From NCBI GenBank assembly GCA_017623475.1, contig JAGAPC010000021.1, positions 1 through 40,417 on the forward strand: a stretch of 40,417 bases of DNA, written 5' to 3'. Below are positions 29,407 through 37,800 of this stretch, one piece after another. The notes under the pieces were generated by a model. It did no database searches and had not been told where the DNA came from. It saw only the letters and a list, made by a program, of their open reading frames with translations. The stretch's first letter is position 1. Every line of letters starts with the position of its first letter. The position numbers were made by a program, and so were the translations under genes. This stretch comes from Clostridia bacterium. Its GTDB lineage: Bacteria > Bacillota > Clostridia > Oscillospirales > UBA644.

Positions 29407-30414
29407 ATGAAAATAATTCCGAAAAACATCCGTTGGCAAGCCGCATTCTCCGACCGCAGAGCGTTGATCTCTCTCGTGTCCCTGATAGCGGTTTCGGTTC
29501 TCTTTTCCATCTGCGGCATCGTGATGCTTGCGGCGGAAAAGGATTCCGACGCGGACGAATGTTTGCCCGGACAGATCACGGAATTTTCCGACGACACCGA
29601 ATCGAAAGAAATCGTTGTCAGCGGAAACAACTCCTACCTCGTTCATCTTAAGGTTGACGGCAAAGAGTTTACTCATTGTTACGACAAGGATGAAAAGCAG
29701 ACCGTTTTAGACCTTCTTTACCGCAACGACGTTTATCTCAATGCGGAGGATACGGTCAATTACGACCTGTCTGTGGAGCTGAAGCCGGATATGTCCGTCG
29801 AAGTAGGTCGCGTGACCTACGAGGAAGTGACCGAACGGGAATCCATCCCCTTTGAAACGAAGCAAATCCTCATGAGCTTTGCCCTGTCCTCTTCGTTGCC
29901 TACGAGTCTTCAGGATAAGTATTCTTCCCGATTGAAGAATACGGCAGGCTCTCCCGGGATCCGTGAGATCAAAGTGAAGAAAAAGCTGGTCAACGGCGAA
30001 GTCGTGGAAACCACGAAGATTTCTTCCACGGTGATCCAAGCGCCCAAGGATGCTGTCGTTTACGTGGATGCGTCCCATCTTTTGAATGTGGGCGGCGGCG
30101 CTCCTACCAATTATATTAAAAAATTGGATTGCGAGTTTACCGCGTACAGCTATGACGAAAACGGTCCTTCCCTCACCGCTTCCGGTGCAAAAGCCAGAGT
30201 CGGCTACGTCGCGGTGGATCCCAAGGTAATTCCGATGCATTCCTACCTCTACGTGGTGTTGGATAACGGATTTATCTACGGCTACTGCTACGCCAAGGAT
30301 ACCGGCGGCGCAATTAAGGGCAATATCGTTGACGTGTTCCTTCCCTCGGATACCGACTGTTCTTATTTCGGTCGCAGACAGGGAACGGTTTACGTGATCA
30401 GCTACGGCTCTTAA
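29407..30414 (+). CDS. G5 and 3D domain cell-wall protein (YabE/Rpf-like)
   Basis: 335 residues. A membrane anchor near 20-43 is followed by a ubiquitin-like DUF348-type stretch, a G5 domain (about 130-215) and a C-terminal 3D domain. The 3D domain keeps its three aspartates in AVDPKVIP, YAKDTGGAIKG and IVDVFLPS, the active site of MltA/MlaA-type wall hydrolases. Such proteins cut or remodel peptidoglycan, for example at spore germination or outgrowth. The ribosome binding site is a modest GGTGG next to the structured leader. Confidence 0.92.
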   Translation: MKIIPKNIRWQAAFSDRRALISLVSLIAVSVLFSICGIVMLAAEKDSDADECLPGQITEFSDDTESKEIVVSGNNSYLVHLKVDGKEFTHCYDKDEKQTVLDLLYRNDVYLNAEDTVNYDLSVELKPDMSVEVGRVTYEEVTERESIPFETKQILMSFALSSSLPTSLQDKYSSRLKNTAGSPGIREIKVKKKLVNGEVVETTKISSTVIQAPKDAVVYVDASHLLNVGGGAPTNYIKKLDCEFTAYSYDENGPSLTASGAKARVGYVAVDPKVIPMHSYLYVVLDNGFIYGYCYAKDTGGAIKGNIVDVFLPSDTDCSYFGRRQGTVYVISYGS

Positions 30415-30430
30415 AAACAAGCAAAACAAA

Positions 30431-30464
30431 AATCCAAGGGTCAATCCGATCCTTGGATTTTTTC
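30431..30464 (+). terminator. Terminator after the G5/3D gene
   Basis: AATCCAAGG (30431-30439) pairs with CCTTGGATT (30451-30459), followed by five T. Confidence 0.88.
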
Positions 30465-30482
30465 CCAAAAAGGAGAAGTTTT

Positions 30483-31040
30483 ATGTCTCTGATCCGAAGC
30501 CATACCAAAACCTTTACCGACGGCGTCGTTACCCTCCGTCCCATGACCGACGACGATCTTCCCCTTTTGGCAAAATGGAACGCCGACCCCGACGTTCTGC
30601 ATTTCAGCGAGGGGGACGTAGATCCCTACACGGCGGAAGAGGTTGCGTCGATGTACTCCTCCCTGTCTCAAAAGGCGGATTGCTTCATGATTACCGTGGG
30701 CGAGCAAGCGATCGGCGAATGTCGTCTTCAACCGGTCAAATCGCCCTTCCCTGAGCCCTTGGGAAGCTCCACCGACTGCCGTCGGGTGGATCTTATGATC
30801 GGTGAGCCGGAATTTTGGGGAAAGACCTACGGCAGCCGCGCCATCGGACTTTTGTGCCGTTTTTCCTTTGAAAATACCTCCTGCTCCCACCTGTTTGCCT
30901 ACGGAATCTTCGATTATAACGAGCGCGCCAAAAAAGCCTTTGAGCGCAACGGCTTTAAGGTTTACGAAACCCTCCCCTCCGACGGAATTTTTCCCGGAGA
31001 GATTACCATGTTCAAAGGCAGCGTCAACAAGATATTTTAA
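30483..31040 (+). CDS. GNAT-family N-acetyltransferase
   Basis: 185 residues from ATG 30483, preceded by AAGGAG; a longer in-frame start (30453) lies inside the terminator and is rejected. Pattern: VVTLRPMTDDDLPLLAKW at the front, the acetyl-CoA site YGSRAIGLLCRF (a loose Q/RxxGxG/A type) and NERAKKAFERNGFKVY near the end. It resembles RimJ/RimL and AAC(6')-like acetyltransferases. The substrate cannot be named; it could be a protein N-terminus or a small amine. Confidence 0.85.
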   Translation: MSLIRSHTKTFTDGVVTLRPMTDDDLPLLAKWNADPDVLHFSEGDVDPYTAEEVASMYSSLSQKADCFMITVGEQAIGECRLQPVKSPFPEPLGSSTDCRRVDLMIGEPEFWGKTYGSRAIGLLCRFSFENTSCSHLFAYGIFDYNERAKKAFERNGFKVYETLPSDGIFPGEITMFKGSVNKIF

Positions 31041-31047
31041 AAAAAAG

Positions 31048-31068
31048 CCCGATTTTTCGGGTTTTTCT
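31048..31068 (+). terminator. Small terminator after the acetyltransferase
   Basis: CCCGA (31048-31052) pairs with TCGGG (31057-31061) and is followed by TTTTTC. The stem is short, so it is probably weak. Confidence 0.65.
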
Positions 31069-31081
31069 TTTGTAAAATCTA

Positions 31082-31110
31082 TTGCATTTCTCCGCAAAAT
31101 GTGATATACT
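31082..31110 (+). promoter_or_regulatory. Promoter of the metallophosphoesterase
   Basis: TTGCAT (31082-31087) and TATACT (31105-31110) are 17 bp apart. Confidence 0.75.
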
Positions 31111-31140
31111 GTCGGTAGGAATTTGAGGAGATCGAATATC

Positions 31141-32268
31141 ATGGAAAACGAAATGCTGAAAACACACCCCGCGGTCTTTGCGGTAGAAGACGAATATCAG
31201 ATCATGGTTTGTGTGAAGGAGCCTTGCCTCATGTGGGTTCAGATCGGAGAGGAAAAAATTTTCGACGAATCCAACGGAATGCTCCGATCCAACGTAACCA
31301 CCCATCGGATGCACGTTCCCGGAGACCTTCTCAATCGGGAGAAGAAATATACGCTTTGCTGGAGAAAGGTCATTGACCGCAAGCCTTACTTTACCCAAAC
31401 GGAGGAGGAGCAGCGGCTGGAATATTCCTTCCGCCCGGTTCCCGAAGATAAAATTATTATCTACCACGTTTCCGATGCCCATAAAATGATCGACGCCCCC
31501 GTTACCGCTGCCCGTCATTTTGAGAAGAAATACGGAAAGATCGACCTTTTGATCCTCAACGGCGACATCCCGAATCACAGCGGCGATATTTCTCAATTCG
31601 ATACCGTTTATGAAATCGTTTCCGCCCTGACCGGGGGAGAGATTCCCACGATCTTTTCCCGGGGGAATCACGATATGCGCGGCGTTCACGCCGAAACCTT
31701 TGCCGAATATACGCCCAATCGGTACGGAAACACCTATTACACCGTCCGCATCGGCAGTATTGCCGCCATTCTTTTGGATTGCGGGGAGGACAAGGAGGAT
31801 TCCTGCGAAGCGTACGGACATACCATCTGTTGTCATCAATTCCGCCAACGTCAGACCAAGTGGCTGCGGCAGATCGTGGACGGAAAGCAATTTGAAGATC
31901 CGTCGATTCGTTATAAATTAGTCATCAGCCACAATCCGTTCCCCCTGGCGCTGAAGCAGGAACGGTTTGATATCGAGCAGGATATTTACGGGGAATGGTG
32001 TTCGATTTTGAAGAACGAAATCCAACCCGATCTGTTGATGGCAGGGCATTATCATAAGCAATTCGTTTCCTTTCCCGGAGACGAACGGGACGATCACCTG
32101 GGAAATCCCTGCCCCGTTGCCGTCTGTTGTATTCCCCGGCGCGGGGACGCGGAGAAGGGCACCGTGGACTATCACGCCGGCGCAGGATTTCTCTTTGAAA
32201 ATGGATCGATCACCTGCTGCTTCGCGGACTGCAACGGCGTTCTCTCGGGGGAGATCGTCATAAAATAA
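31141..32268 (+). CDS. Calcineurin-like metallophosphoesterase
   Basis: 375 residues from ATG 31141 (GAGGAG upstream). After an Ig-like N-terminal part (about 1-105) come the metallophosphoesterase motifs in order: HVSDAH, NGDIPNH, RGNHD, ISHNP and GHYH, which bind two metals. No signal peptide is visible, so it is probably cytoplasmic. The family includes phosphodiesterases and phosphatases; the substrate is unknown. Confidence 0.9.
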   Translation: MENEMLKTHPAVFAVEDEYQIMVCVKEPCLMWVQIGEEKIFDESNGMLRSNVTTHRMHVPGDLLNREKKYTLCWRKVIDRKPYFTQTEEEQRLEYSFRPVPEDKIIIYHVSDAHKMIDAPVTAARHFEKKYGKIDLLILNGDIPNHSGDISQFDTVYEIVSALTGGEIPTIFSRGNHDMRGVHAETFAEYTPNRYGNTYYTVRIGSIAAILLDCGEDKEDSCEAYGHTICCHQFRQRQTKWLRQIVDGKQFEDPSIRYKLVISHNPFPLALKQERFDIEQDIYGEWCSILKNEIQPDLLMAGHYHKQFVSFPGDERDDHLGNPCPVAVCCIPRRGDAEKGTVDYHAGAGFLFENGSITCCFADCNGVLSGEIVIK

Positions 32269-32278
32269 GATCAAAAAC

Positions 32279-32316
32279 AGCGACCGAAAGAGTTTCCTCT
32301 CTCGGTCGCTTTTGCT
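32279..32316. terminator. Bidirectional terminator
   Basis: AGCGACCGA (32279-32287) pairs with TCGGTCGCT (32302-32310); T-rich flanks lie on both strands, between convergent genes. Confidence 0.85.
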
Positions 32317-32324
32317 TTGTAGAT

Positions 32325-33095
32325 TTATTTCGTATTTTTCGTTACTTTCAAGAACGCATCGTAGTAGCGGTTTCCCAATTCGTATAGGGATCTTCTGCTG
32401 AAATGAATGTCGTCATTCCAATCCAATGTTGGACGGTTTAATTCTTCAATATTGGCGAGAAGTCCTTCGGTTTCAACGAAAAATCCATAGCCGTCGCCGT
32501 TACAAACGTCTTTGATCGCCTCAAGAATCGGGGCGCATCTTTTTTCGTGTTTATTCCTCCAAAGGGGAACGAAATCCCCTGCGATAAAGGGAACGTTCGG
32601 AAGATCGAACTCCCTGCGTACCGAAGAAATCAGCCCGGAAAGATTGTTGAAATGCACGTCGTAAGAGACGTCTCCGTTTGCTTCCGTTTCCCCTTGATGC
32701 CAAAGGAAGGCAACCACGCGGTTTTTTGGATTGAGGGAAAGGGCGGTGCGGATCATTTCCATCATTCGGAGATATAGATCATCCTCCATCCCCCAGCGAC
32801 GGTCGTAAAACCCGGTTCCGCCGACGGCAGATCGGAGAATCAGCAGCTTTCTGCCTTCCGTCAGCCGTCCGTCCTGCAAATAGCGATCGGCAAAGGAAAG
32901 GGAAAAGTTTCCGTGGGTTTCGTTTTTCATAACCCGTTCGGCGGCTTTCGTAATGGTAAAATCGCCGTCCAGATACCAAACGGAATCCTTCGGCTGGTAG
33001 GGTGTATCCACCGGTCCGCAGCCGTAGCCCTCCGCATTGGACTGTCCCGCCTGAACGATAATGTCAAAAATCTCTTCTCTGAAGTCCTTCAACAT
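32325..33095 (-). CDS. SGNH-type sialate O-acetylesterase-like protein
   Basis: 256 residues. The SASA/DUF303 esterase pattern is visible: the nucleophile block IVQAGQSNAEGYG, AVGGTGFYDRRW, FLWHQGETEANGD and the C-terminal catalytic pair in WNDDIHFSRRS. There is no signal peptide, so it should act on cytoplasmic or imported acetylated sugars. It lies 21 bp after proS with GGGAGG before its start, so it is co-transcribed with proS, an odd pairing. Confidence 0.85.
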   Translation of the reverse strand: MLKDFREEIFDIIVQAGQSNAEGYGCGPVDTPYQPKDSVWYLDGDFTITKAAERVMKNETHGNFSLSFADRYLQDGRLTEGRKLLILRSAVGGTGFYDRRWGMEDDLYLRMMEMIRTALSLNPKNRVVAFLWHQGETEANGDVSYDVHFNNLSGLISSVRREFDLPNVPFIAGDFVPLWRNKHEKRCAPILEAIKDVCNGDGYGFFVETEGLLANIEELNRPTLDWNDDIHFSRRSLYELGNRYYDAFLKVTKNTK

Positions 33096-33116
33096 AACGG
33101 TAACGCCTCCCGACGA

Positions 33117-34550
33117 TCAATACTGTTTTCCCCAATAGAGCATATATTTTGCCGGTTTTCCGCAGCAAACGCACTTATCGCTCAATTCTTCCTGCTCAAA
33201 GGGGATGCAACGGCTACGGACGCCGAATTCTTCCCGAACCGCGTCTTCACATTCCGGATCGCCGCACCACATGGTTTTAATAAATCCTTGATGGTTGTCG
33301 GTAATTTCCTTCAATTCTTCCTTGTTGCGGGCAACGTAGGTCTTTTCGTCTCTGTGCTTGAGCGCCTTGGCGTACATGTCCTCGTGGATGGTGTCCAGCA
33401 GTTGGGGCAGGAAAGAGGCGATTTCGTCCAGGGACACGGTCTGCTTTTCGCCGGTGTCTCTGCGGGCGATGACGCAGACGTTGTTTTCGATATCCCGAGG
33501 TCCGATTTCCAGACGGACGGGGACGCCCTTCATCTCGTATTCCGCAAACTTCCAGCCGGGGGACTGTTCCGAATCGTCCATCTTCACCCGAAGACCTGCG
33601 GCAGCCAATTTTTCCTTGATTTCAGCGGCTTTTTCCAAAACGCCGGGCTTGTGCATCGCCACGGGAATGACTACCACCTGCGTCGGCGCGATCCGGGGAG
33701 GAATCACCAAACCGTTGTCGTCTCCGTGAACCATAATAAACGCCCCGATCAATCGGGTGGTAACGCCCCAGGACGTTTCGTAGCAATACTGCAGCTTATT
33801 GTTCTTATCGGTAAACTGAATATCAAATGCCTTCGCAAATCCGTCGCCGAAGTAGTGGGACGTGCCCGCCTGCAGGGCAACGCCGTCGTGCATCAGCGCT
33901 TCGATGGCGTAGGTCGCTTCCGCGCCGGCAAACTTGTCGCTTTCGGTCTTTCTTCCCTGAATGACAGGCATCGCCAGATAATTTTTGCAAAAATCGGTAT
34001 AGACGTTCAGCATTTGGATGGTTTCGTTGATCGCTTCTTCTTCCGTAGCGTGGACGGTGTGTCCCTCCTGCCACAAGAATTCCCGCGACCGCAGGAACGG
34101 ACGGGTAGTCTTTTCCCAACGAACCACCGAGCACCATTGATTGTACAGCTTCGGCAGATCTCTCCAGGATTGAACGATGTGGGAAAAATGCTCGCAGAAC
34201 AGAGTTTCCGACGTGGGGCGAACCACCAGGGGCTCTGCCAAAGGCTCGCTTCCGCCCTTCGTGACCAGGGCAACCTCGGGGGCAAAGCCTTCCACGTGAT
34301 CTTTCTCCTTCTGAAGGAGGGATTCGGGAATAAACATGGGCATATATACGTTTTCATGCCCCGTCGCCTTGAACATGGCGTCCATGTTCTTTTGGATATT
34401 TTCCCAAATGGCGTATCCGTAAGGACGGATGATCATGCACCCTTTTACGCTGGAATAATCGACTAATTCCGCTTTCATGCAGATGTCGGTGTACCATTGG
34501 GCAAAGTCAACGTCCATTGAAGTAATTTCTTTCACATTTTTTTCAGCCAT
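33117..34550 (-). CDS. proS: Prolyl-tRNA synthetase, short archaeal/eukaryal-like form
   Basis: 477 residues. Class II motif 2 ([21 protein letters not shown]) and motif 3 ([20 protein letters not shown]) are intact. The anticodon domain and a C-terminal zinc-like CVCCGKP segment follow. The bacterial-form editing domain (INS) is absent, so this is the archaeal/eukaryal-like type also found in some Clostridia and Bacteroidetes. The start at 34550 is about 34 nt after a perfect promoter, with no room for a T-box leader. Confidence 0.97.
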   Translation of the reverse strand: MAEKNVKEITSMDVDFAQWYTDICMKAELVDYSSVKGCMIIRPYGYAIWENIQKNMDAMFKATGHENVYMPMFIPESLLQKEKDHVEGFAPEVALVTKGGSEPLAEPLVVRPTSETLFCEHFSHIVQSWRDLPKLYNQWCSVVRWEKTTRPFLRSREFLWQEGHTVHATEEEAINETIQMLNVYTDFCKNYLAMPVIQGRKTESDKFAGAEATYAIEALMHDGVALQAGTSHYFGDGFAKAFDIQFTDKNNKLQYCYETSWGVTTRLIGAFIMVHGDDNGLVIPPRIAPTQVVVIPVAMHKPGVLEKAAEIKEKLAAAGLRVKMDDSEQSPGWKFAEYEMKGVPVRLEIGPRDIENNVCVIARRDTGEKQTVSLDEIASFLPQLLDTIHEDMYAKALKHRDEKTYVARNKEELKEITDNHQGFIKTMWCGDPECEDAVREEFGVRSRCIPFEQEELSDKCVCCGKPAKYMLYWGKQY

Positions 34551-34583
34551 ACCAAAGACTTCCTTCGTTAAAAATATAGATTT

Positions 34584-34612
34584 ATTATAGTATAAAAAAA
34601 CCGTTCTGTCAA
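34584..34612 (-). promoter_or_regulatory. Consensus promoter of proS
   Basis: TTGACA (34607-34612) and TATAAT (34584-34589) are 17 bp apart on the minus strand. Confidence 0.9.
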
Positions 34613-34767
34613 TGACGAAACCCTCAATTTTTGATAAAAACCCCTTTAGTTTTCAAAAAAATCATAAAATTGTGCGAAAAAATTCTCTTATTTTTCCGTC
34701 GTCAAAAAAATCCCCCCGTGTTCATAAAAAAGTCACGATTCCCCCGGGAATAACGCAGAAAAAGACA

Positions 34768-34795
34768 TTAAATTGCCACAAGTCTATTATATAAT
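34768..34795 (+). promoter_or_regulatory. Possible promoter of the GH2-like gene
   Basis: TATAAT (34790-34795) has only a weak -35 candidate, TTAAAT (34768-34773), 16 bp away. The 34613-34767 stretch is AT-rich and otherwise empty. Confidence 0.4.
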
Positions 34796-34877
34796 CTTAA
34801 ATAGCACAAACGGTATGATTTACTTTACATATTTTGTGCAAAGAGAAATGTTACAGCAAAAACATGGAGGTACGTTC

Positions 34878-37800
34878 ATGAAACACATCTCAAAGGCTCT
34901 TTTGTCGGTCATTGTGCTGACGCTTGCGGTCGGAATCCTTTCCGCGTGCGGCGGTCCGAAGGGGCTGGACAAAAGAAGCGAAGCGTTCGGAAGTCCGGAA
35001 ACGGTTGCCCGCAACCGGGAGCCTTATTCGACCACGCTGATTCCCTACGAATCGGTCGAACAAGCCCTCGGCGGGGATTTTACCGCCTCTCCGTACTATA
35101 AATCTCTGAATGGGGAATGGGACTTCACCATGGCGTTGAATCCTTCCCTCATGCCGGAAGGATATGAAACGGTTAAGTACGCTTATACCGTTGCCGATTA
35201 CGCCCCCGTCCGGAAAAATCAGAACGAGCCCATTACCTGGGGTAAGATTTCCGTTCCCGCCAACTGGGAATTGGAGGGCTACGACGCCCCCTCTTACACC
35301 TACAATACCTACCCCTGGGGCAACCAGCTCGTCGCCCCCAATGTTTCCGAATCCTACAACCCCGTCGGAATCTACCGCAACACGGTGGAGGTTCCCTCCG
35401 ATTGGTCGGGACGGCAGGTTTACGTTACCTTTGAAGGGGTCGCATCCTGCGTTTACGTTTACGTGAACGGGGCTCTGGTCGGTTACGCGGAGGATAGCTA
35501 TACCGGTAAAACCTTCAACATCACCGAGGCCGTCAAGATCGGCGGCGAAAACCTGGTGGTGTTCGAGGTCTATAAATACTGCGACGGCTCTTATCTGGAA
35601 GCCAACGATTCCGTCAAATTCGGCGGTATTTATCGGGACGTTTATCTCTATTCTGCCCCCGACGCCCAGATCCGTGACTTTACCTACGATATGCAGATGA
35701 GTGGGGAAGACGCGCTGATGAACGTCACCGTCGCCCTTGCTTCCTACAGTAAGCCGGACAGCGGACTGACCGTGGATCTTTCGGTGTACGACGCTTCCGG
35801 AAATTGCGTGCTTCAGCCCACCCAAATCGGGTCGGAAGCAAACTTCTCTGAAAAGCCCGCAACCACCGCAAACGCGCATCTTGGGGAGGTCGGCTCCCGC
35901 GTTACCGTTTCCAAGCCCGCCCTGTGGACGGCGGAAACCCCCAACCTTTACACCGCAGTGCTTCAGCTGAAGGACGGCAATAAGGTTTTGGATACGGTCA
36001 GCAAGCGGATCGGCTTTAAGACCGTCGGCGTCTCTATGGACGATTCCGGACGTCAGACCTTCGTCCTCAACGGAACTCCCGTCACCCTGCGCGGTATTCT
36101 TTATAACGAAAACAGCGCCGTTTCCGGCATGGCGGTCAGCCGTGAGGAAATGATCTCCGACATCAAGCTGATGAAGGAGCTGAACGTCAACGCCGTCCGT
36201 TCTCCCGGACGTCCCCTCAGCGAAGAATTCATTTCTCTTTGTGACGAATACGGCTTGTACGTCATTGACGATATGAGCTTGAACTCCAACCCCTATAGCA
36301 ACAAGGACGAATCCTCGATCCCCGGCGATCAGAGCGTATGGCAAAATGCCTGCCTGGACCGTCTTTTGAGCGTCGTTTACCGGGATAAGAACAGCGCCTC
36401 CGTTATCATGTGGTGCGTCGGTAACGATTCCGGTGTCGGCTCCAACTTCTCGGTCATGAGAAATTGGCTGACCTCCGCAGACAACCGTCTGATCGTCTAT
36501 GACGACGATAATTCCGCCTCGGATCTCGTGATCGGCGCGGACTATTCCTTGAATAATTTCGTTCAGCTTTTGAACGATACCACCAATAAAAAGGCAGTCC
36601 TGTTCCAGGATACCAACGGCGGTTTGTTGAATAACGGCGGTAATTTCAGCGCCTATTCCGATCTGATGGATCAGTACTCCAATTTCCAGGGCGGCTTCTT
36701 CTCCTATTGGGCAGACAACGCCATCTATTGGCCCATCAGCGCCGATGACGCCGCTGCGGTTCTGCAAAGCACCCCCTACAACAAAGAAAATGCAGACCAA
36801 TACGAACTGACCTACGCCGGCAGCTGGAACGATGCCGAAACCTCCGCAAAGGACACCTACCAATCCCTTGCAGGTATCGTTACCGCAGACCGCAAGCTTC
36901 AATCCGACGCTCTCGAATTGAAGAACGCCCTGTCTCCCGTTTATATTGCAATGCAGGATCTTGCAACCGGCACCTTTAAGGTCACCAACCGCAATTCCTT
37001 TACCGATTTTGCTTCTGCTTACGAAATTTCCTATGAAATTACGGACGGAAAGAACGTCGTCAAATCCGGCACCGTGTCCGATCTCGACGTCAAGCCCGGT
37101 CAGTCTGCGACCTTTACCGTAGATTACGGCACGGATATCACGAAGGGTAATTTCTACATCTACTTTACCGTAAAATATAAGTCTGCTCCTTCCTGGACGG
37201 ACAGCACCGATCTTACCGTTCTTGCCAAGCAGATCTCTCTGACCGAAGATCCCTCCGTTTCCAAGGACGGCTCGGTTCAGAATCACGACGGCACCGCGCT
37301 GAACCTCTCCATCTTCCAGGCTCCCGAGGTTTACGTTTCCAACTACACCTTCTCCAAGGGGCAGATGTACGTCACCAACCGTTCTTTGAAAAACTTCAAC
37401 GAGCTGTACACCCTTTCCTGGACGGTGTACGAAAAGCACGCTTATTGGGAAAATCCCCGCTGGGTCATTTTCGATCAGGGCACGCTGAACAACTTTAACG
37501 TCCCCGCCGGCGCGGAAAACTATCTGGTTAATATCGGAAACAAGACCTACGGCGCCGCTTCCGAAGCGAAATACGCCGTCCACCTCGTTCTGACCTCGAA
37601 GGTCGATATTGCAGGCGTTCCCGCCGGAACTCAGTTCGCTTATACGCTGAACACCGACGAAAGCTCCAACATCCCCTTCCGTCTCGATCCTGCCCGGGAT
37701 CCCGTTGAGGTCAGCGTGGACGATTTGGGTGAGGTCACCTACGGACCTGCTCCTATGGACGAGGAGCCGGAGGTTCAGGATACCGACCTTGTGGATCTTC

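Noticed and set aside
34560-34612. A T-box leader expected before proS
   Set aside because: The transcript start is only about 30 nt from the ATG; there is no room and no T-box sequence.
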